Source: Whitmania pigra
Lineage: Eukaryota > Annelida > Clitellata > Hirudinida > Haemopidae
Assembly (NCBI GenBank): GCA_021613335.1
Contig: JAJTWR010000350.1
Span: 716,001 to 780,000, forward strand
Length of the DNA stretch: 64,000 nt
Direction of reading: 5' to 3'
Below the pieces are notes generated by a model, which worked only from the letters and a program-made list of their open reading frames with translations, did not search any database and was not told the DNA's origin. The position numbers and the translations under genes are program-made. Positions 56,503-64,000 of this stretch are shown piece by piece. Position 1 is the stretch's first letter. Every line of letters begins with the position of its first letter.

Positions 56503-57269
56503 AACCTAATTCTGAATTGATAAATCTTGAACTTTCTAAATTCGCATAAGGTGCATTTTCAAATTCCTTTCATTTTTGAGATTTTCACATGTTATGCTTG
56601 GGGGGAAGTTTTTTTGATAATAGTAAAGTTGGTATAGAATTTTTGTTATATCTGTGGAAATAGTATTCTTAGACTAACTACATGTTTACAATCTTACAGG
56701 TATATTTCTTTCTAATGAAACATGTATTCTAGAATTTACTGCAAAGAATTCTTCAAACTTCACCATTATCTTTTGTCAGGTCGGATTTATTTGTGGATAT
56801 TTTTATTTGTTTTAGTTATTTTACTAAAATTTATCAAATAAAATAAAAATTAATTACGAGAAAACATGCAAGAGGAATATCTGAGAATGATTAATGACCA
56901 TTGCACGAGTGTCATTTCATAAAACGACATCCCTATGATCCCTATGGCTTGTACCTGGTGGAAATAAATTTAGTTTAGGTCTTCCATGTATTGCATTCCT
57001 GTTTAATTAGATATCATTATTATTACTTTTCAATGGCCGTACTAGGTTCTAGTACAAAAGTATAAAATTAACTTTTTGGAGAAGAATTTATTGGCGTTGA
57101 AACACCATTTATATTCTCTAATACTATTACTTTCAAATTTTGGATTGGCTATATTTACTAAGATCATTCATTTTATTGTGAAGTTTGACAAATTGATAAT
57201 CTATAGAATTAAAAATCTATTCATTTTAAACTTAGATAATTAATATCAATTTCTATGCAATCTGTTCAG

Positions 57270-63886
<6,617 letters not shown>

Positions 63887-64000
63887 GTAAGTTATGAATA
63901 ATAATTATATTTTATTCAGTAAGTAATAATTATCCTATGTTATTATATAAATAATAATAATAATCCTATGTTAATTCAAAAATAATATTATTAAGAATGC

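Overview
The window is animal nuclear DNA: AT-rich, with intron-split genes (GT-AG introns mostly 50 bp to 1 kb), AAT/ATT/ATG microsatellites and decayed non-LTR, hAT and SINE elements. The protein set is bilaterian-like: a Loco/RGS12 regulator, a RhoGEF2-type exchange factor, a type A DNAJ, ZNF622, FOXK, EXOSC7 and a YWTD/EGF receptor-like protein. A cluster of small secreted antistasin-type inhibitors suggests a lophotrochozoan, quite possibly a leech. That assignment is inference from family content, not proof.

Layout. 1-1.75 kb: broken non-LTR retrotransposon pieces. 1.75-13.2 kb: a segmentally duplicated antistasin-like locus on the minus strand. It has one intact three-exon gene (5107-5855) surrounded by orphan or broken exon copies, and it is interrupted by a hAT element, an LTR-element remnant, a tRNA-derived SINE and a 2.8-kb LINE. 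13.2-13.9 kb: a decayed hAT-like transposase. 14.2-18.4 kb (minus): a Loco/RGS12 gene, followed at 20.6-21.0 kb by a lone second RGS exon. 22.6-33.0 kb (plus): a RhoGEF with RGS-like, C1, DH and PH domains. 33-36.2 kb: intergenic DNA with SINE-like modules and a microsatellite. 36.2-37.8 kb (plus): type A DNAJ co-chaperone. 39.4-41.3 kb (minus): ZNF622/Rei1. 42.8-46.7 kb (plus): FOXK. 48.8-51.5 kb (minus): EXOSC7/Rrp42. 51.5-57.3 kb: no gene seen; repeats, an hAT MITE and a long AAT tract. 57.3 kb to the end (plus): part of a YWTD propeller/EGF protein with an expanded N-glycosylation-sequon repeat.

The splice models were built by hand from frame continuity and family similarity. Five of them close exactly in frame: RhoGEF 1072 aa, DNAJ 407 aa, ZNF622 346 aa, FOXK 730 aa and EXOSC7 290 aa (one residue from the human length as I remember it). 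Functional themes: two adjacent, divergently oriented heterotrimeric G-protein effectors (Loco for Galpha-i, RhoGEF2 for Galpha-12/13), plus unrelated housekeeping genes for ribosome biogenesis, RNA decay, protein folding and transcription. I found no CRISPR, operon or clearly novel molecular system. The most informative material is the antistasin array, where paralogous copies act as internal empty-site controls for transposon insertions, together with GC-AG introns, an in-frame stop in the receptor-like gene and an exonic sequon minisatellite.
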